A stretch of 64,000 nt of DNA from Streptomyces liangshanensis (GCF_011694815.1 NZ_CP050177.1:6579501-6643500); one strand, 5' to 3'; positions 25,415 to 38,389 are shown, counted from the stretch's first letter. The notes: generated by a model from the letters alone, not told the origin. Numbers and translations: made by a program.

Positions 25415-27241
25415 GTGGCAGCACCTAATAAGGGCCGAAGGCAGGCAGGGTCCCCAGGCAGGCCGGGGCGCACCCTGGCCCTGTTCCTGATTGCCATGGT
25501 CGCCCTCACCGGCGGCATGTTCTGGTCCGGTCATGTCACGCCACGCCTGGGGATCGACCTCGCGGGCGGCACGAGCATCACGCTCCAGGCGAAGAACACG
25601 CCGGGCAAGCCGAACGCGATCAACAAGACCAACATGGACACCGCGGTCAACATCATCGACCGCCGCGTCAATGGTCTGGGTGTCTCCGAGGCCGAGGTTC
25701 AGACCCAGGGTGACAAGAACATCATTGTCAACATCCCCAAGGGTACGAACAGCAAGCAGGCCCAGGACCAGGTCGGTACGACGGCCCAGCTCTTCTTCCG
25801 GCCGGTGCTGACCTACGCGCCCGGTACGCCCACGGCACCGGAGCCCGCGCCGAGCACCTCACCGAGCGGCTCCGCGAAGCCCTCGGCGAGCGGCAAGCCC
25901 CAGGCGGACAGCTCGGCGTCCTCGAAGCCCAGCCCGTCCAGCACCACCCAGGGCCGCGCGGTCACGGACGCCCTCAAGAAGGCGCCGACCCCCACGCCCA
26001 CCCCGGGTGCCAGTGACGCGCCCGCCGGCTCGGCGACCCCCGACCCGTCGGCCACGACACCCCCGCCGCCCCCGGACCCGGCCACCGCCGCCCTGGAGAA
26101 GAAGTTCACGGCGCTCGACTGCCGCGACGAGGCGTCCCGTACGACGGTCAACCAGAGCAGCGGTCCCAAGGACACGATCGTCGCCTGCGGCCAGGACACC
26201 ACCGGCAAGAACTGGGACAAGTACATCCTCGGCCCGGCCGAGCTGGACGGCACCGACGTCTCCAAGGCGAAGGGCGTGCTCGACCAGCAGCGCGGCATGT
26301 GGATCGTCCAGATGGACTTCACCAGCGGCGGTACGAAGAAGTTCCAGGCCATCACCGGGAAGCTCTCGCAGCAGCAGCCCCCGATGAACCAGTTCGCGAT
26401 CGTGCTCGACGGCAACGTCGTCTCGGCGCCCTCGGTGGCCCAGACCCTCGGCGCCAGCGCCGAGATCTCCGGCAGCTTCGACCAGGCGTCCGCGCAGAAC
26501 CTGGGCAACATCCTGTCCTTCGGCGCGCTCCCGCTGTCGTTCGACGTGGCGAGCACCACCACGGTCACCGCCGCGCTCGGCGGTGAGCAGCTGCACGCCG
26601 GCCTCATCGCCGGTGCCATCGGCCTGGCCCTGGTCATCATCTACCTGGTGGCCTACTACCGAGGCCTGTCGCTGATCGCGATCCTCAGCCTCGGTGCCTC
26701 CGCGATCATGACGTACACGATCATGTCGCTCCTCGGCCCGGGCATCGGCTTCGCCCTGAACCTCCCCGCGGTGTGTGGTGCGATCGTTGCGATCGGTATC
26801 ACCGCGGACTCGTTCATCGTGTACTTCGAGAGAGTCCGTGACGAGATCCGGGAGGGCCGCACGCTGCGTCCCGCCGTCGAGCGCGCCTGGCCGCGCGCCC
26901 GGCGCACCATCCTGGTCTCCGACTTCGTGTCGTTCCTCGCCGCCGCCGTGCTGTTCGTCGTCACGGTCGGCAAGGTCCAGGGCTTCGCGTTCACCCTCGG
27001 TCTGACCACCGTCCTCGACGTGGTCGTGGTGTTCTTCTTCACCAAGCCCGTGATGACGCTCATGGCCCGCAAGAAGTTCTTCTCCGAGGGACACAGCTGG
27101 TCCGGCCTGGACCCGAAGCGGCTCGGTGCCAAGCCGCCGCTGCGCCGTTCGCGACCCAACCTCCTGGAAGAAGACCCGCCCGAGCCACCGCAGCGCCGCT
27201 CCCGCGTGAGCGCCGCCCCGACCGACTCAAAGGAGGCGTGA
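25415..27241 (+). CDS. secD: Protein translocase subunit SecD
   Basis: A 608-residue membrane protein that uses the proton gradient to help Sec-exported proteins across the membrane. One N-terminal span (residues about 20-38) is followed by GIDLAGGTSITLQ and the external P1 domain. Residues about 133-225 are a Ser/Pro/Thr/Ala-rich insertion without clear structure. The P1 head and five further spans follow, with ITADSFIVYFERVRDEIREG as the conserved cytoplasmic motif. The GTG start has GGGAGAAACGAG upstream. secF begins one base after the stop. Confidence 0.96.
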   Translation: MAAPNKGRRQAGSPGRPGRTLALFLIAMVALTGGMFWSGHVTPRLGIDLAGGTSITLQAKNTPGKPNAINKTNMDTAVNIIDRRVNGLGVSEAEVQTQGDKNIIVNIPKGTNSKQAQDQVGTTAQLFFRPVLTYAPGTPTAPEPAPSTSPSGSAKPSASGKPQADSSASSKPSPSSTTQGRAVTDALKKAPTPTPTPGASDAPAGSATPDPSATTPPPPPDPATAALEKKFTALDCRDEASRTTVNQSSGPKDTIVACGQDTTGKNWDKYILGPAELDGTDVSKAKGVLDQQRGMWIVQMDFTSGGTKKFQAITGKLSQQQPPMNQFAIVLDGNVVSAPSVAQTLGASAEISGSFDQASAQNLGNILSFGALPLSFDVASTTTVTAALGGEQLHAGLIAGAIGLALVIIYLVAYYRGLSLIAILSLGASAIMTYTIMSLLGPGIGFALNLPAVCGAIVAIGITADSFIVYFERVRDEIREGRTLRPAVERAWPRARRTILVSDFVSFLAAAVLFVVTVGKVQGFAFTLGLTTVLDVVVVFFFTKPVMTLMARKKFFSEGHSWSGLDPKRLGAKPPLRRSRPNLLEEDPPEPPQRRSRVSAAPTDSKEA

Positions 27242-27242
27242 G

Positions 27243-28367
27243 ATGTCGCGACTCGGCGCACTCGGCGCCCGGCTGTACCGCGGTGAGGTCGGTTACGACT
27301 TCATCGGCAAGCGGAAGGTCTGGTACGGGCTCTCGATCCTGATCACCATCACGGCCATCCTCGGCCTGGCGGTGCAGGGCCTCAACATGGGCATCGAGTT
27401 CAAGGGCGGTGCCGTCTTCACCACCCCGAAGACGAGCATCTCCGTCGCCCAGGCCCAGACGGACGCCCAGGCGGCGGCCGGACACGACGCGATCGTCCAG
27501 AAGCTCGGCAACGGGACCCTCCGGATCCAGGTCACCGAGCTGAGCCAGGCGCAGGCCGACAAGGTCAAGACGCAGCTCGCGAAGGACCTGAGCGTCGACG
27601 AGAACAAGATCGCCGCCGACATCGTCGGTCCCAGCTGGGGCGAGACGATCGCCAACAAGGCCTGGACGGGCCTGGCGGTCTTCATGGTGCTGGTGGTGAT
27701 CTATCTCGCCATCGCCTTCGAGTGGCGGATGGCCGTCGCCGCCCTCATCGCCCTGATCCACGACCTCACCATCACCGTCGGGGTCTACGCCCTGGTGGGC
27801 TTCGAGGTCACGCCGGGCACCGTGATCGGTCTGCTGACCATCCTCGGTTACTCCCTGTACGACACCGTGGTCGTCTTCGACAGCCTCAAGGAGGGGTCGA
27901 AGGGCATCACCAAGCAGACGCGCTGGTACTACAGCGAGGTCGCCAACCGGTCCATCAACGGGACCCTGGTCCGCTCCATCAACACCACCGTGGTCGCGCT
28001 GCTCCCGGTCGCCGGCCTGCTCTTCATCGGTGGCGGGGTCCTGGGCGCCGGCATGCTGAACGACATCTCGCTCTCGCTGTTCGTCGGCCTCGCCGCCGGC
28101 GCGTACTCCTCGATCTTCATCGCCACGCCGCTCGTCGCCGACCTCAAGGAACGCGACCCGCAGATGAAGGCCCTGAAGAAGCGGGTGCTCGCCAAGCGCG
28201 CCGCGGCCGCCGCCAAGGGCGAGCCGGCCGAGGGTGCCGAGGACACGGACGTGCGGTACGACGACGAGGCGGAGGACGTCCCCGGTGGGGTCGCGACCGC
28301 CGCCGCCGTCGCCGGGCCGCGCGGCGCACGGGGCGGCCGCGGCCGCCCCTCGGGACGGCGTCGATGA
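27243..28367 (+). CDS. secF: Protein translocase subunit SecF
   Basis: A 374-residue partner of SecD with six membrane spans. FKGGAVF in the first external domain and YSLYDTVVVFDSLKEG in the conserved fourth-span region are typical; RSINTTVVALLPVAGLL follows. The C-terminal 70 residues are Ala/Glu/Arg-rich and probably cytoplasmic. The start is one base after secD and the stop overlaps apt by four bases, so the three are one translation-coupled unit. Confidence 0.96.
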   Translation: MSRLGALGARLYRGEVGYDFIGKRKVWYGLSILITITAILGLAVQGLNMGIEFKGGAVFTTPKTSISVAQAQTDAQAAAGHDAIVQKLGNGTLRIQVTELSQAQADKVKTQLAKDLSVDENKIAADIVGPSWGETIANKAWTGLAVFMVLVVIYLAIAFEWRMAVAALIALIHDLTITVGVYALVGFEVTPGTVIGLLTILGYSLYDTVVVFDSLKEGSKGITKQTRWYYSEVANRSINGTLVRSINTTVVALLPVAGLLFIGGGVLGAGMLNDISLSLFVGLAAGAYSSIFIATPLVADLKERDPQMKALKKRVLAKRAAAAAKGEPAEGAEDTDVRYDDEAEDVPGGVATAAAVAGPRGARGGRGRPSGRRR

Positions 28368-28909
28368 CCGACGCCAGTACCCGGGACCTGCTCCTCAGCC
28401 GGATCCGTGATGTCGCCGACCACCCGAAGCCCGGGATCGTCTTCAAGGACATCACCCCGCTGCTGGCGGACCCGAAGGCGTTCACGGCGCTGACGGACGC
28501 GCTCGCCGACCTGTGCGGCGCGTACGGCGCGACGAAGGTCGTCGGACTGGAGGCCCGCGGGTTCATCCTGGCCGCGCCGGTCGCGGTCCGGGCGGGCCTT
28601 GGCTTCATCCCCGTACGCAAGGCGGGCAAGCTCCCGGGCGCGACCCTGTCGCAGTCCTACGAGCTGGAGTACGGCACCGCCGAGATGGAGGTCCACGCCG
28701 AGGACCTGGGGGAGGGGGACCGCGTCATCGTCATCGACGACGTCCTCGCCACCGGTGGCACGGCCGAGGCCTCCGTGGAGCTGGTCCGGCGGGCCGGCGC
28801 CGAGGTCGTCGGGGTGGCGGTCCTGCTGGAGCTGGGCTTCCTGGACGGCCGGGCCCGGCTGGAGCCGGTCCTGCGCGGCGCCCCGCTGGAGGCACTGCTC
28901 ACGTTCTGA
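28364..28909 (+). CDS. apt: Adenine phosphoribosyltransferase
   Basis: A 181-residue enzyme that makes AMP from adenine and PRPP. The PRPP-binding loop [14 protein letters not shown] is at residues 121-134, and [16 protein letters not shown] and [10 protein letters not shown] are typical of Apt. It lies between secF and relA, an order common in actinobacteria. The ATG is inside the secF stop (ATGA). A hairpin terminator stands before relA. Confidence 0.96.
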   Translation: MTDASTRDLLLSRIRDVADHPKPGIVFKDITPLLADPKAFTALTDALADLCGAYGATKVVGLEARGFILAAPVAVRAGLGFIPVRKAGKLPGATLSQSYELEYGTAEMEVHAEDLGEGDRVIVIDDVLATGGTAEASVELVRRAGAEVVGVAVLLELGFLDGRARLEPVLRGAPLEALLTF

Positions 28910-28953
28910 GCGCCGCACGGATCCACCGCACGGAACACGCACGAAACGCACAC

Positions 28954-28987
28954 GGACGGGCACCCGGGAACAAGCGGGTGCCCGTCC
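28954..28987 (+). terminator. 13-bp hairpin between apt and relA
   Basis: Arms 28954-28966 (GGACGGGCACCCG) and 28975-28987 are perfectly complementary with loop GGAACAAG. It lies 45 bp past apt and implies that relA has its own promoter. Confidence 0.88.
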
Positions 28988-29093
28988 CGCGTTTCGTAAA
29001 CCCTTCGGTCCCGGGGCGAGAGGGGCGCCCGAGGTCGATACCATGGAGCTTCCGGCCCTGTCCGGGGGTCCCGGATCCGCACGAGGAGCGCTC

Positions 29094-31646
<2,553 letters not shown>

Positions 31647-31688
31647 TCCGCAGGAGAACCCGGGCGTCCGCTGGAGGACCCGCCCCTA

Positions 31689-31729
31689 CGAAGAGGCTCC
31701 CCGGACGCGATGTCCGGGGAGCCTCTTCG
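31689..31729. terminator. Perfect 18-bp bidirectional terminator
   Basis: Arms 31689-31706 and 31712-31729 are fully complementary around the loop GCGAT; the left arm begins CGAAGAGGCTCCCC. It lies between the converging relA and DUF349 genes. Confidence 0.93.
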
Positions 31730-31759
31730 TATGCCGATGTCATCCGGCGCGCTGTGTTG

Positions 31760-32989
31760 TCAGCCGCCGAACTCCTGGAGGCCCTTGAGCGCCTGGTCCA
31801 GCAGCGCCTGCCGGCCCTCCAGCTCCTTGCCGAGCTTGTCCGCCCTGGCGTTGTTGCCCGCGGCGCGCGCCGTGTCGATCTGCCCGCGCAGCTTGTCGAC
31901 GGCGGCCTGGAGCTGACCCGTCAGACCCGCGGCACGCGCGCGTGCCTCCGGGTTCGTACGGCGCCACTCGTTCTCCTCGGACTCCTGGAGAGCCCGCTCC
32001 ACCGCCTGCATCCGCCCCTCGACCCTCGGCCGGGCGTCGCGCGGCACGTGCCCCACGGCCTCCCAGCGCTCGTTGAGGGCGCGGAAAGCGGCCCTGGCGG
32101 TCTTGAGATCCTTCACCGGGACCAGGCGTTCGGCCTCGGTGGCGAGCTCCTCCTTGACCTTCAGGTTCTCGGTCTGCTCCGCGTCGCGCTCGGCGAAGAC
32201 CTCACCGCGCGCCGCGAAGAAGACGTCCTGGGCGCCGCGGAAACGGTTCCACAGGTCGTCCTCGGCCTCGCGCTGGGCGCGGCCCGCCGCCTTCCAGTCC
32301 GTCATCAGCTCGCGGTAGCGCGCGGCCGTGTCGCCCCACTCGGTGGAGCGGGACAGCGCCTCCGCCTCGGCGACCAGCTTCTCCTTCGCCTTCCGGGCGT
32401 CCTCGCGCTGCGCGTCGAGGGCCGCGAAGTGCGCCTTGCGGCGCTTGGAGAACGCCGAGCGCGCGTGCGAGAAGCGGTGCCACAGCTCGTCGTCGGACTT
32501 CCGGTCGAGCCTGGGCAGGCCCTTCCAGATGTCCACGAGCGCCCGCAGCCGCTCGCCGGCCGACCGCCACTGGTCGCTCTGCGCCAGCTCCTCGGCCTCC
32601 GTGACGAGCGCCTCCTTGGCCACCTTGGCCTCGTCGGTCTGCTTCGCCCGCTGTACCTTGCGCTCCTCGCGGCGCGTGTCGACCGTCGCGACCAGGGCGT
32701 CGAGCCGCTTGCGCAGCGCGTCCAGGTCGCCGACCGAGTGGTGCTCGTCCACCTGGCCGCGCAGATGGTCGATGGCCGCCGTCGCGTCCTTCGCGGACAG
32801 GTCGGTGGTCTTCACCCGCCGTTCGAGGAGGCCGATCTCGACAACCAGGCCCTCGTACTTGCGCTCGAAATAGGCCAGGGCCTCATCCGGCGAGCCTGCC
32901 TGCCAGGATCCGACGACCTGTTCGCCGTCGGCCGTACGCACGTACACGGTGCCGGTCTCGTCGACACGGCCCCACGGGTCGCTGCTCAC
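31760..32989 (-). CDS. DUF349 domain protein
   Basis: A 409-residue, mostly alpha-helical protein with at least four DUF349 repeats, each around W(R/K)xAG or a DDLWNRFR-type element (for example DELWHRFSHARSAF and DDLWNRFRGAQDVF). The GTG start has GGAGG upstream. No membrane segment is seen. DUF349 proteins are widespread but of unknown biochemical function, with links to ribosome-associated or stress roles suggested in other bacteria. Its C-terminal 70 residues form a likely coiled coil. Confidence 0.85.
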   Translation of the reverse strand: MSSDPWGRVDETGTVYVRTADGEQVVGSWQAGSPDEALAYFERKYEGLVVEIGLLERRVKTTDLSAKDATAAIDHLRGQVDEHHSVGDLDALRKRLDALVATVDTRREERKVQRAKQTDEAKVAKEALVTEAEELAQSDQWRSAGERLRALVDIWKGLPRLDRKSDDELWHRFSHARSAFSKRRKAHFAALDAQREDARKAKEKLVAEAEALSRSTEWGDTAARYRELMTDWKAAGRAQREAEDDLWNRFRGAQDVFFAARGEVFAERDAEQTENLKVKEELATEAERLVPVKDLKTARAAFRALNERWEAVGHVPRDARPRVEGRMQAVERALQESEENEWRRTNPEARARAAGLTGQLQAAVDKLRGQIDTARAAGNNARADKLGKELEGRQALLDQALKGLQEFGG

Positions 32990-33139
32990 AGCGCCTCCTC
33001 CACCTGATGCCTGCGGGGGAGTTCGCCCCCGGGCATCGTCCACAGTTTCCTGGGACGGGCTCGCGCCCGTCCTCCACCCCGCCAATCTAGGCGACCGGCA
33101 GGCCGGCTGTCCGCACTCCGCACGGCCGAATTCAGAGGG

Positions 33140-33937
33140 TCACAGCTTGTCGACCGTGGCCTTCTGGACGGTGACGGCCTTCTTCGGGGCGCCGTCGCCC
33201 GTGGCGCCCTCGACACCCGCCTTGGCCACGGTGTCGACGATCTTCAGGCTCGCCGGGTCCAGGGTGCCGAACGGGGTGTAGGTGGGGGGCAGTTTGGTGT
33301 CCTTGTACACCAGGAAGAACTGGCTGCCCCCGGTGTGCGGCTGGCCGGTATTGGCCATCGCGACCGTCCCGGCCTTGTACGTCACCGAACCGTCGGCGGC
33401 CGGCTTGCCCAGGGACTTGAGGTTCTCGTCCGGGATCGTGTAGCCGGGGCCGCCCGTGCCGTCGCCCTTGGGGTCGCCGCACTGGAGCACGAAGATGCCC
33501 TGTGTGGTCAGGCGGTGGCACTTCGTGTTGTCGAAGTACTTCTTGTCCGCCAGGGACTTGAACGAGTTCACCGTGCTCGGCGTCTTCGCGGCGTCCATCG
33601 CGACGGCGATCTCCCCCACGTTCGTCTTGAGCGACATCACGTACTTGGCCGTCTTGTCGATCGTGATCTTCGGCTCGGGGGAGGCGGCCTCGGTCGGCTC
33701 GGGCGACGCGGGGGGAGTGGTCGCCGGGGCCGCGGTGTCGCTCTTGGAGTCGTTGTCGTCGTTCGACAGGCCTCCCACGGCCCACGCGGCGCCGCCGGCG
33801 GCCACCACGACGGCCAGCACGGACGCGATGATGACATTGCGCCGCTTGGCCTTCTGACGGGCCTCCACCCTGCGCTGCTGCTGCCGCTCGAACTTCTCCC
33901 GGGCGAGCTGCCGCCGCCGCTGATCGGTCCCTGCCAC
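33140..33937 (-). CDS. Membrane-anchored cyclophilin-type peptidyl-prolyl isomerase
   Basis: A 265-residue protein. A basic cytoplasmic N-terminus (residues 1-33, many Arg, Lys and Gln) leads into one membrane span (34-54), then a Ser/Pro/Glu linker and a cyclophilin domain from about residue 95. The domain keeps MDAAKTPSTVNSF, YFDNTKCHRL and HTGGSQFFLVYKD, but the catalytic Arg-containing FHR is KCHR here, and the usual FxxQxGD is VLQCGD. It should speed proline isomerisation outside the membrane. GTG with GAGGAG at eight bases supports the start. Confidence 0.88.
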   Translation of the reverse strand: MAGTDQRRRQLAREKFERQQQRRVEARQKAKRRNVIIASVLAVVVAAGGAAWAVGGLSNDDNDSKSDTAAPATTPPASPEPTEAASPEPKITIDKTAKYVMSLKTNVGEIAVAMDAAKTPSTVNSFKSLADKKYFDNTKCHRLTTQGIFVLQCGDPKGDGTGGPGYTIPDENLKSLGKPAADGSVTYKAGTVAMANTGQPHTGGSQFFLVYKDTKLPPTYTPFGTLDPASLKIVDTVAKAGVEGATGDGAPKKAVTVQKATVDKL

Positions 33938-34189
33938 CGGGTCTTCTCCTCGTTCGTCGTGATGCTGGGTCGTGGTGCTGGGTGACGCTGTGTGGATCTC
34001 GTGCCGCTCAGGGCGCCTGGCCCTGGCCCCGTACGGTATATGGGTTAGCTGTGGAATGAGCAGCGCCGGTAGGCTCTGATCCACCGCATCGCCGCACCTG
34101 AAGCGCCGTACCGCCGTTTCCCGGGGTCCACATCGGGGATTCGGGGACATCGGCGACATCCCGCCCGCTCCCGACCTCTAAGGACGATC

Positions 34190-34912
34190 GTGCTCATTGC
34201 CGGGTTCCCCGCCGGGGCCTGGGGGACCAACTGCTACCTGGTCGCCCCCGCCGCCGGCGAGGAGTGCGTGATCATCGACCCCGGCCACCAGGCCACCGAG
34301 GGCGTCGCGGAGACCGTACGCAAGCACGGGCTCAAGCCCGTCGCCGTCATCCTCAGCCACGGCCACATCGACCACGTCGCCTCGGTCGTCCCCGTCTGCG
34401 GCGCGCACGACGTGCCCGCGTGGATCCACCCCTCCGACCGGTACATGATGAGCGACCCGGGCAAGGGCCTCGGCCGCTCGATCGGGACGCCGCTGATGGA
34501 CGGCATCACGATCGGCGAGCCCTCCGACGTACGGGAGCTGACCGACGGCGCGCGGCTGCGCCTGGCGGGGCTGGACTTCACCGTCGCGCACGCGCCCGGC
34601 CATACCAAGGGGTCGGTGACCTTCGGACTGCCCGAGGCCGCCGGTGGGGCCGACATCCCCCCGGTGCTGTTCTCGGGTGATCTGCTGTTCGCCGGCTCCG
34701 TCGGACGCACCGACCTGCCCGGTGGCGACCACGACGAGATGCTCGAATCGCTGGCCCGCGTGTGCCTGCCGCTCGACGACTCGACCGTGGTGCTCTCGGG
34801 CCACGGCCCCCAGACGACCATCGGCCGGGAGCGCGCCACCAACCCGTACCTGCGGGACGTGGCCGCCGGCCTCGGACGCGGCCAGGAAGCCGCTCCGCGA
34901 CGAGGAATGTGA
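34190..34912 (+). CDS. Metallo-beta-lactamase fold hydrolase (glyoxalase II-like)
   Basis: A 240-residue MBL-fold enzyme with the metal motif HGHIDH at residues 57-62, a further His in APGHTKGS, Asp in [15 protein letters not shown], and a final His in LSGHGPQTT. This pattern is that of the glyoxalase II subfamily, thioester hydrolases; in actinobacteria the natural substrate is not known, since they lack glutathione. A GTG with AAGGA five bases upstream gives the start. hisS follows after 13 bp, so both are probably co-transcribed. Confidence 0.88.
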   Translation: MLIAGFPAGAWGTNCYLVAPAAGEECVIIDPGHQATEGVAETVRKHGLKPVAVILSHGHIDHVASVVPVCGAHDVPAWIHPSDRYMMSDPGKGLGRSIGTPLMDGITIGEPSDVRELTDGARLRLAGLDFTVAHAPGHTKGSVTFGLPEAAGGADIPPVLFSGDLLFAGSVGRTDLPGGDHDEMLESLARVCLPLDDSTVVLSGHGPQTTIGRERATNPYLRDVAAGLGRGQEAAPRRGM

Positions 34913-34925
34913 AACAGCGAACCCC

Positions 34926-36188
34926 ATGAGCACCTTCCAGGCCCCCAAGGGGACCTACGACCTCCTCCCCCCGGCCTCCGCGGTCTACCTCGCGGTCCGG
35001 GACGCCATCTCCGCCCCGCTCCGCACTTCCGGCTACGGCTATGTCGAGACGCCGGGCTTCGAGGACGTCGAGCTCTTCGCGCGCGGTGTCGGTGAGTCCA
35101 CCGACATCGTCACGAAGGAGATGTACACCCTCACCACCAAGGGCGGCTCCGAGCTGGCCCTGCGCCCCGAAGGCACCGCCTCGGTGCTGCGCGCCGCGCT
35201 GGAGGCCAACCTCCACAAGGCCGGGAACCTGCCCGTCAAGCTCTGGTACAGCGGCTCGTACTACCGCTACGAGCGCCCCCAGAAGGGCCGCTACCGCCAC
35301 TTCTCCCAGGTCGGGGCCGAGGCCATCGGCACCGAGGACCCCGCGCTCGACGCGGAGTTGATCATCCTGGCCGACCAGGCGTACCGCTCGCTCGGCCTGC
35401 GGGACTTCCGCATCCTCCTCAACTCCCTGGGCGACAAGGAGTGCAGGCCGGTCTACCGCGAAGCCCTCCAGGGCTTCCTGCGCGGCCTCGACCTGGACGA
35501 GGAGACGCGCCGCCGGATCGACATCAACCCGCTGCGGGTCCTCGACGACAAGCGCGCCGAGGTACGGAAGCAACTCGTCGACGCGCCCCTGCTCCGCGAC
35601 TACCTGTGCGACGCCTGCCGGGCGTACCACGAGGAGGTCCGCGCGCTGCTGGCCGCGGCGGGAGTCGGGTACGAGGACGACGACCGCCTCGTCCGGGGGC
35701 TCGACTACTACACCCGGACGACCTTCGAGTTCGTCCACGACGGGCTCGGCGCGCAGTCCGCGGTGGGCGGCGGCGGCCGCTACGACGGGCTGTCCGAGAT
35801 GATCGGCGGCCCCGCGCTGCCGTCCGTCGGCTGGGCGCTCGGCGTCGACCGTACGGTGCTCGCGCTGGAGGCGGAGGGCATCACGCTCGCCCTGCCCGCC
35901 CCGGTGACCGTGTACGCGGTCGCGCTCGGCGAGGAGGCGCGGCGCCTGCTCTTCGGCGTGGTCACCGCGCTGCGCAAGGCGGGGATCGCCGCGGACTTCT
36001 CGTACGGCGAGCGCGGCCTCAAGGGCCACATGAAGAACGCCAACCGGTCGGGGGCGCGGTTCACCATTGTCGCCGGGGAGCGCGACCTCGCCGAGGGCGT
36101 CGCCCAGCTCAAGGACATGGAGTCCGGCGAGCAGAGCCCGGTCGCCCTCGACGCGCTGGTCACGGAGATCGGGAGCCGGCTCGGCTGA
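34926..36188 (+). CDS. hisS: Histidyl-tRNA synthetase
   Basis: A 420-residue class II synthetase that charges tRNA-His. Motif 1 lies near [14 protein letters not shown], motif 2 is [19 protein letters not shown], the histidine-A box is [12 protein letters not shown], and motif 3 is [12 protein letters not shown]. The C-terminal anticodon-binding domain starts near [12 protein letters not shown]. The ATG follows the MBL gene closely. A 24-bp palindrome lies 19 bp past the stop. Confidence 0.97.
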   Translation: MSTFQAPKGTYDLLPPASAVYLAVRDAISAPLRTSGYGYVETPGFEDVELFARGVGESTDIVTKEMYTLTTKGGSELALRPEGTASVLRAALEANLHKAGNLPVKLWYSGSYYRYERPQKGRYRHFSQVGAEAIGTEDPALDAELIILADQAYRSLGLRDFRILLNSLGDKECRPVYREALQGFLRGLDLDEETRRRIDINPLRVLDDKRAEVRKQLVDAPLLRDYLCDACRAYHEEVRALLAAAGVGYEDDDRLVRGLDYYTRTTFEFVHDGLGAQSAVGGGGRYDGLSEMIGGPALPSVGWALGVDRTVLALEAEGITLALPAPVTVYAVALGEEARRLLFGVVTALRKAGIAADFSYGERGLKGHMKNANRSGARFTIVAGERDLAEGVAQLKDMESGEQSPVALDALVTEIGSRLG

Positions 36189-36207
36189 ACCCCCGTACAC
36201 GGGTCCT

Positions 36208-36231
36208 TATCTCCACCGAACGGTGGAGATA
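36208..36231. promoter_or_regulatory. Perfect 24-bp palindrome upstream of the VKOR gene
   Basis: The half-site TATCTCCACCGA is repeated exactly in inverted form, giving a 24-bp perfect dyad. A CACAAT at 36244-36249 could be a -10 box, which would put the dyad over the -35 region like an operator. It could equally be a compact terminator hairpin for hisS. Confidence 0.5.
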
Positions 36232-36299
36232 GGGGCGCGTACGGCACAATGGGCCTGCCCACCCCACCGGCTCCGGCCACACAGCGACGGATCATCGAC

Positions 36300-36938
36300 A
36301 TGACCAGTGCAACGCTTGACGACGTCTCCTCGGACCGCGAGGAAGGCGGCGGCGCCCCGGGCGCGATCGGTGCGAGCCGGGCGTTCGCGGTGATGCTGGT
36401 CGTCACCGGCGCGATGGGGCTGCTGGCGGCGTGGGTGATCACGCTCGACAAGTTCAAGCTCCTGGAGGACCCGAACTTCACCCCGGGGTGCAGCCTCAAC
36501 CCGGTGGTGTCCTGCGGGAACATCATGAAGAGCGCCCAGGCGTCGGCCTTCGGGTTCCCGAACCCGATGCTGGGGCTCGCGACCTATCCCGTGGTGATGG
36601 GGATCGGTCTCGCGCTGCTCGCGGGGGCGCGCTACCGCCGCTGGTTCTGGCTGGGGCTGAACGCGGGCACGTTGTTCGGCGTCGGGTTCTGCACCTGGCT
36701 CCAGTACCAGTCGCTCTACAACATCAACTCCCTGTGCCTGTGGTGCTGCCTGGCCTGGGTCGGCACGATCGTCATGTTCTGGTACGTGACCTCCCACAAC
36801 CTCCGCCACGGGATCATCCCCGCGCCCGCCGGCCTGCGGAAGCTGCTGAGCGAGTTCACCTGGGTCCTGCCGGCCCTGCACATCGGGCTCATCGGGGTGC
36901 TCATCCTGATCCGCTGGTGGGACTTCTGGACCGGCTGA
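36300..36938 (+). CDS. Vitamin K epoxide reductase family protein
   Basis: A 212-residue membrane protein with five hydrophobic segments. The redox Cys residues are in place: Cys64 and Cys72 in the first loop (PGCSLNPVVSCGN) and the active CXXC at 146-149 (CLWC, followed by another Cys). Bacterial VKOR homologues re-oxidise a DsbA-type partner by passing electrons to a quinone, forming disulfides in exported proteins. No thioredoxin domain is fused. The ATG at 36300 was chosen over 36249, whose first 17 residues are not family-like and overlap the likely promoter. Confidence 0.92.
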   Translation: MTSATLDDVSSDREEGGGAPGAIGASRAFAVMLVVTGAMGLLAAWVITLDKFKLLEDPNFTPGCSLNPVVSCGNIMKSAQASAFGFPNPMLGLATYPVVMGIGLALLAGARYRRWFWLGLNAGTLFGVGFCTWLQYQSLYNINSLCLWCCLAWVGTIVMFWYVTSHNLRHGIIPAPAGLRKLLSEFTWVLPALHIGLIGVLILIRWWDFWTG

Positions 36939-37006
36939 GACCGGGCGGTCCGGGCCCCCGCCCGCGCGCGGGCCGGACTGTCGGTGGGCTGGCATAGGCT
37001 TCAGAT

Positions 37007-38362
37007 GTGGAGCCAGACCTCTTTACCGCAGCCGCCGAAGAACGCCAGGAGAAGGACCCGTCCAGCAGTCCCCTGGCCGTCCGGATGCGCCCGCGCGTCG
37101 TGGACGAGGTCGTCGGACAGCGGCATCTCCTGAAGCAGGGGTCGCCGCTGCGCCGGCTCGTCGGCGAAGCGGGCGGCGGACCCGCCGGCCCCTCGTCCGT
37201 GATCCTCTGGGGCCCGCCCGGCACGGGCAAGACGACCCTCGCGTACGTGGTCTCCAAGGCGACGAACAAACGCTTCGTGGAGCTCTCCGCCATCACCGCC
37301 GGCGTCAAGGAGGTGCGGACCGTCATCGACGGCGCCCGCCGCGCCTCCGGGGGCTACGGCAAGGAGACCGTCCTCTTCCTGGACGAGATCCACCGGTTCA
37401 GCAAGGCCCAGCAGGACTCCCTGCTGCCCGCGGTCGAGAACCGCTGGGTGACGCTCATCGCCGCGACCACCGAGAATCCGCACTTCTCGATCAATTCCCC
37501 GCTGCTCTCCCGCTCCCTGCTGCTGACCCTGGAGCCGCTCACCGACGACGACCTGCGCAGCCTGCTGCGCCGGGCGCTGACGGAGGAGCGGGGCCTCGGC
37601 GGCGCGCTCACCCTCCCCGACGACTCCGAGGCCCATCTGCTGCGGATCGCGGGCGGGGACGCGCGGCGCGCGCTGACCGCGCTGGAGGCGGCGGCCGGGG
37701 CCGCCCTCGCCAAGGGGGAGGAGGAGATCTCCCTCGGGACGGTGGAGGAGACGGTCGACCGCGCGGCGGTGATGTACGACCGGGACGGTGACCAGCACTA
37801 CGACGTCGCGAGCGCGCTGATCAAGTCCATCCGGGGCTCCGACGTGGACGCGGCGCTGCACTACCTGGCGCGGATGATCGACGCGGGGGAGGACCCCCGG
37901 TTCATCGCCCGCCGCCTCATGATCTCGGCGAGCGAGGACATCGGCCTCGCGGATCCGTCGGCGCTGCCGCTGGCGGTCGCCGCCGCCCAGGCCGTCGCCA
38001 TGATCGGCTTCCCGGAGGCCGCGCTCACCCTCGGCCACGCCACGATCGCCCTGGCCCTCGCCCCGAAGTCGAACGCGGCGACGCTGGCGATCGGAGGCGC
38101 CCTGGAGGACGTACGGAAGGGACTGACCGGCCAGGTCCCGGCCCATCTGCGGGACGGCCACTACAAGGGCGCGGCCAAGCTCGGCCACGCCCAGGGGTAC
38201 GTGTATCCGCACGACGTACCGGGCGGGATCGCCGCCCAGCAGTACGCGCCGGAGTCGGTCGCGGGCCGGCGGTACTACACACCGACGCGGTACGGCGCCG
38301 AGGCGCGGTACGCGGACGTGGTCGACAAGGTCCGCGAGCGGCTGCGCGGGGACGGCTCCTGA
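37007..38362 (+). CDS. rarA: Replication-associated recombination protein A (RarA/MgsA)
   Basis: A 451-residue AAA+ ATPase of the clamp-loader clade that acts at stalled replication forks. Walker A is GPPGTGKTT, Walker B is [10 protein letters not shown], sensor 1 is LIAATTENP, and the C-terminal part has the MgsA tetramerisation region with ALAPKSNAA and [16 protein letters not shown]. The GTG start gives the normal family length. It converges on the DUF2470 gene across a short palindromic hairpin. Confidence 0.94.
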   Translation: MEPDLFTAAAEERQEKDPSSSPLAVRMRPRVVDEVVGQRHLLKQGSPLRRLVGEAGGGPAGPSSVILWGPPGTGKTTLAYVVSKATNKRFVELSAITAGVKEVRTVIDGARRASGGYGKETVLFLDEIHRFSKAQQDSLLPAVENRWVTLIAATTENPHFSINSPLLSRSLLLTLEPLTDDDLRSLLRRALTEERGLGGALTLPDDSEAHLLRIAGGDARRALTALEAAAGAALAKGEEEISLGTVEETVDRAAVMYDRDGDQHYDVASALIKSIRGSDVDAALHYLARMIDAGEDPRFIARRLMISASEDIGLADPSALPLAVAAAQAVAMIGFPEAALTLGHATIALALAPKSNAATLAIGGALEDVRKGLTGQVPAHLRDGHYKGAAKLGHAQGYVYPHDVPGGIAAQQYAPESVAGRRYYTPTRYGAEARYADVVDKVRERLRGDGS

Positions 38363-38363
38363 G

Positions 38364-38381
38364 CCGGGCCGGCCGGCCCGG
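38364..38381. terminator. GC palindrome between rarA and the DUF2470 gene
   Basis: CCGGGCCGGCCGGCCCGG is an 18-bp perfect palindrome in the 27 bp between the two convergent stops. It can fold into a 7-bp stem with a 4-base loop. Confidence 0.55.
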
Positions 38382-38389
38382 TCCGCCTC

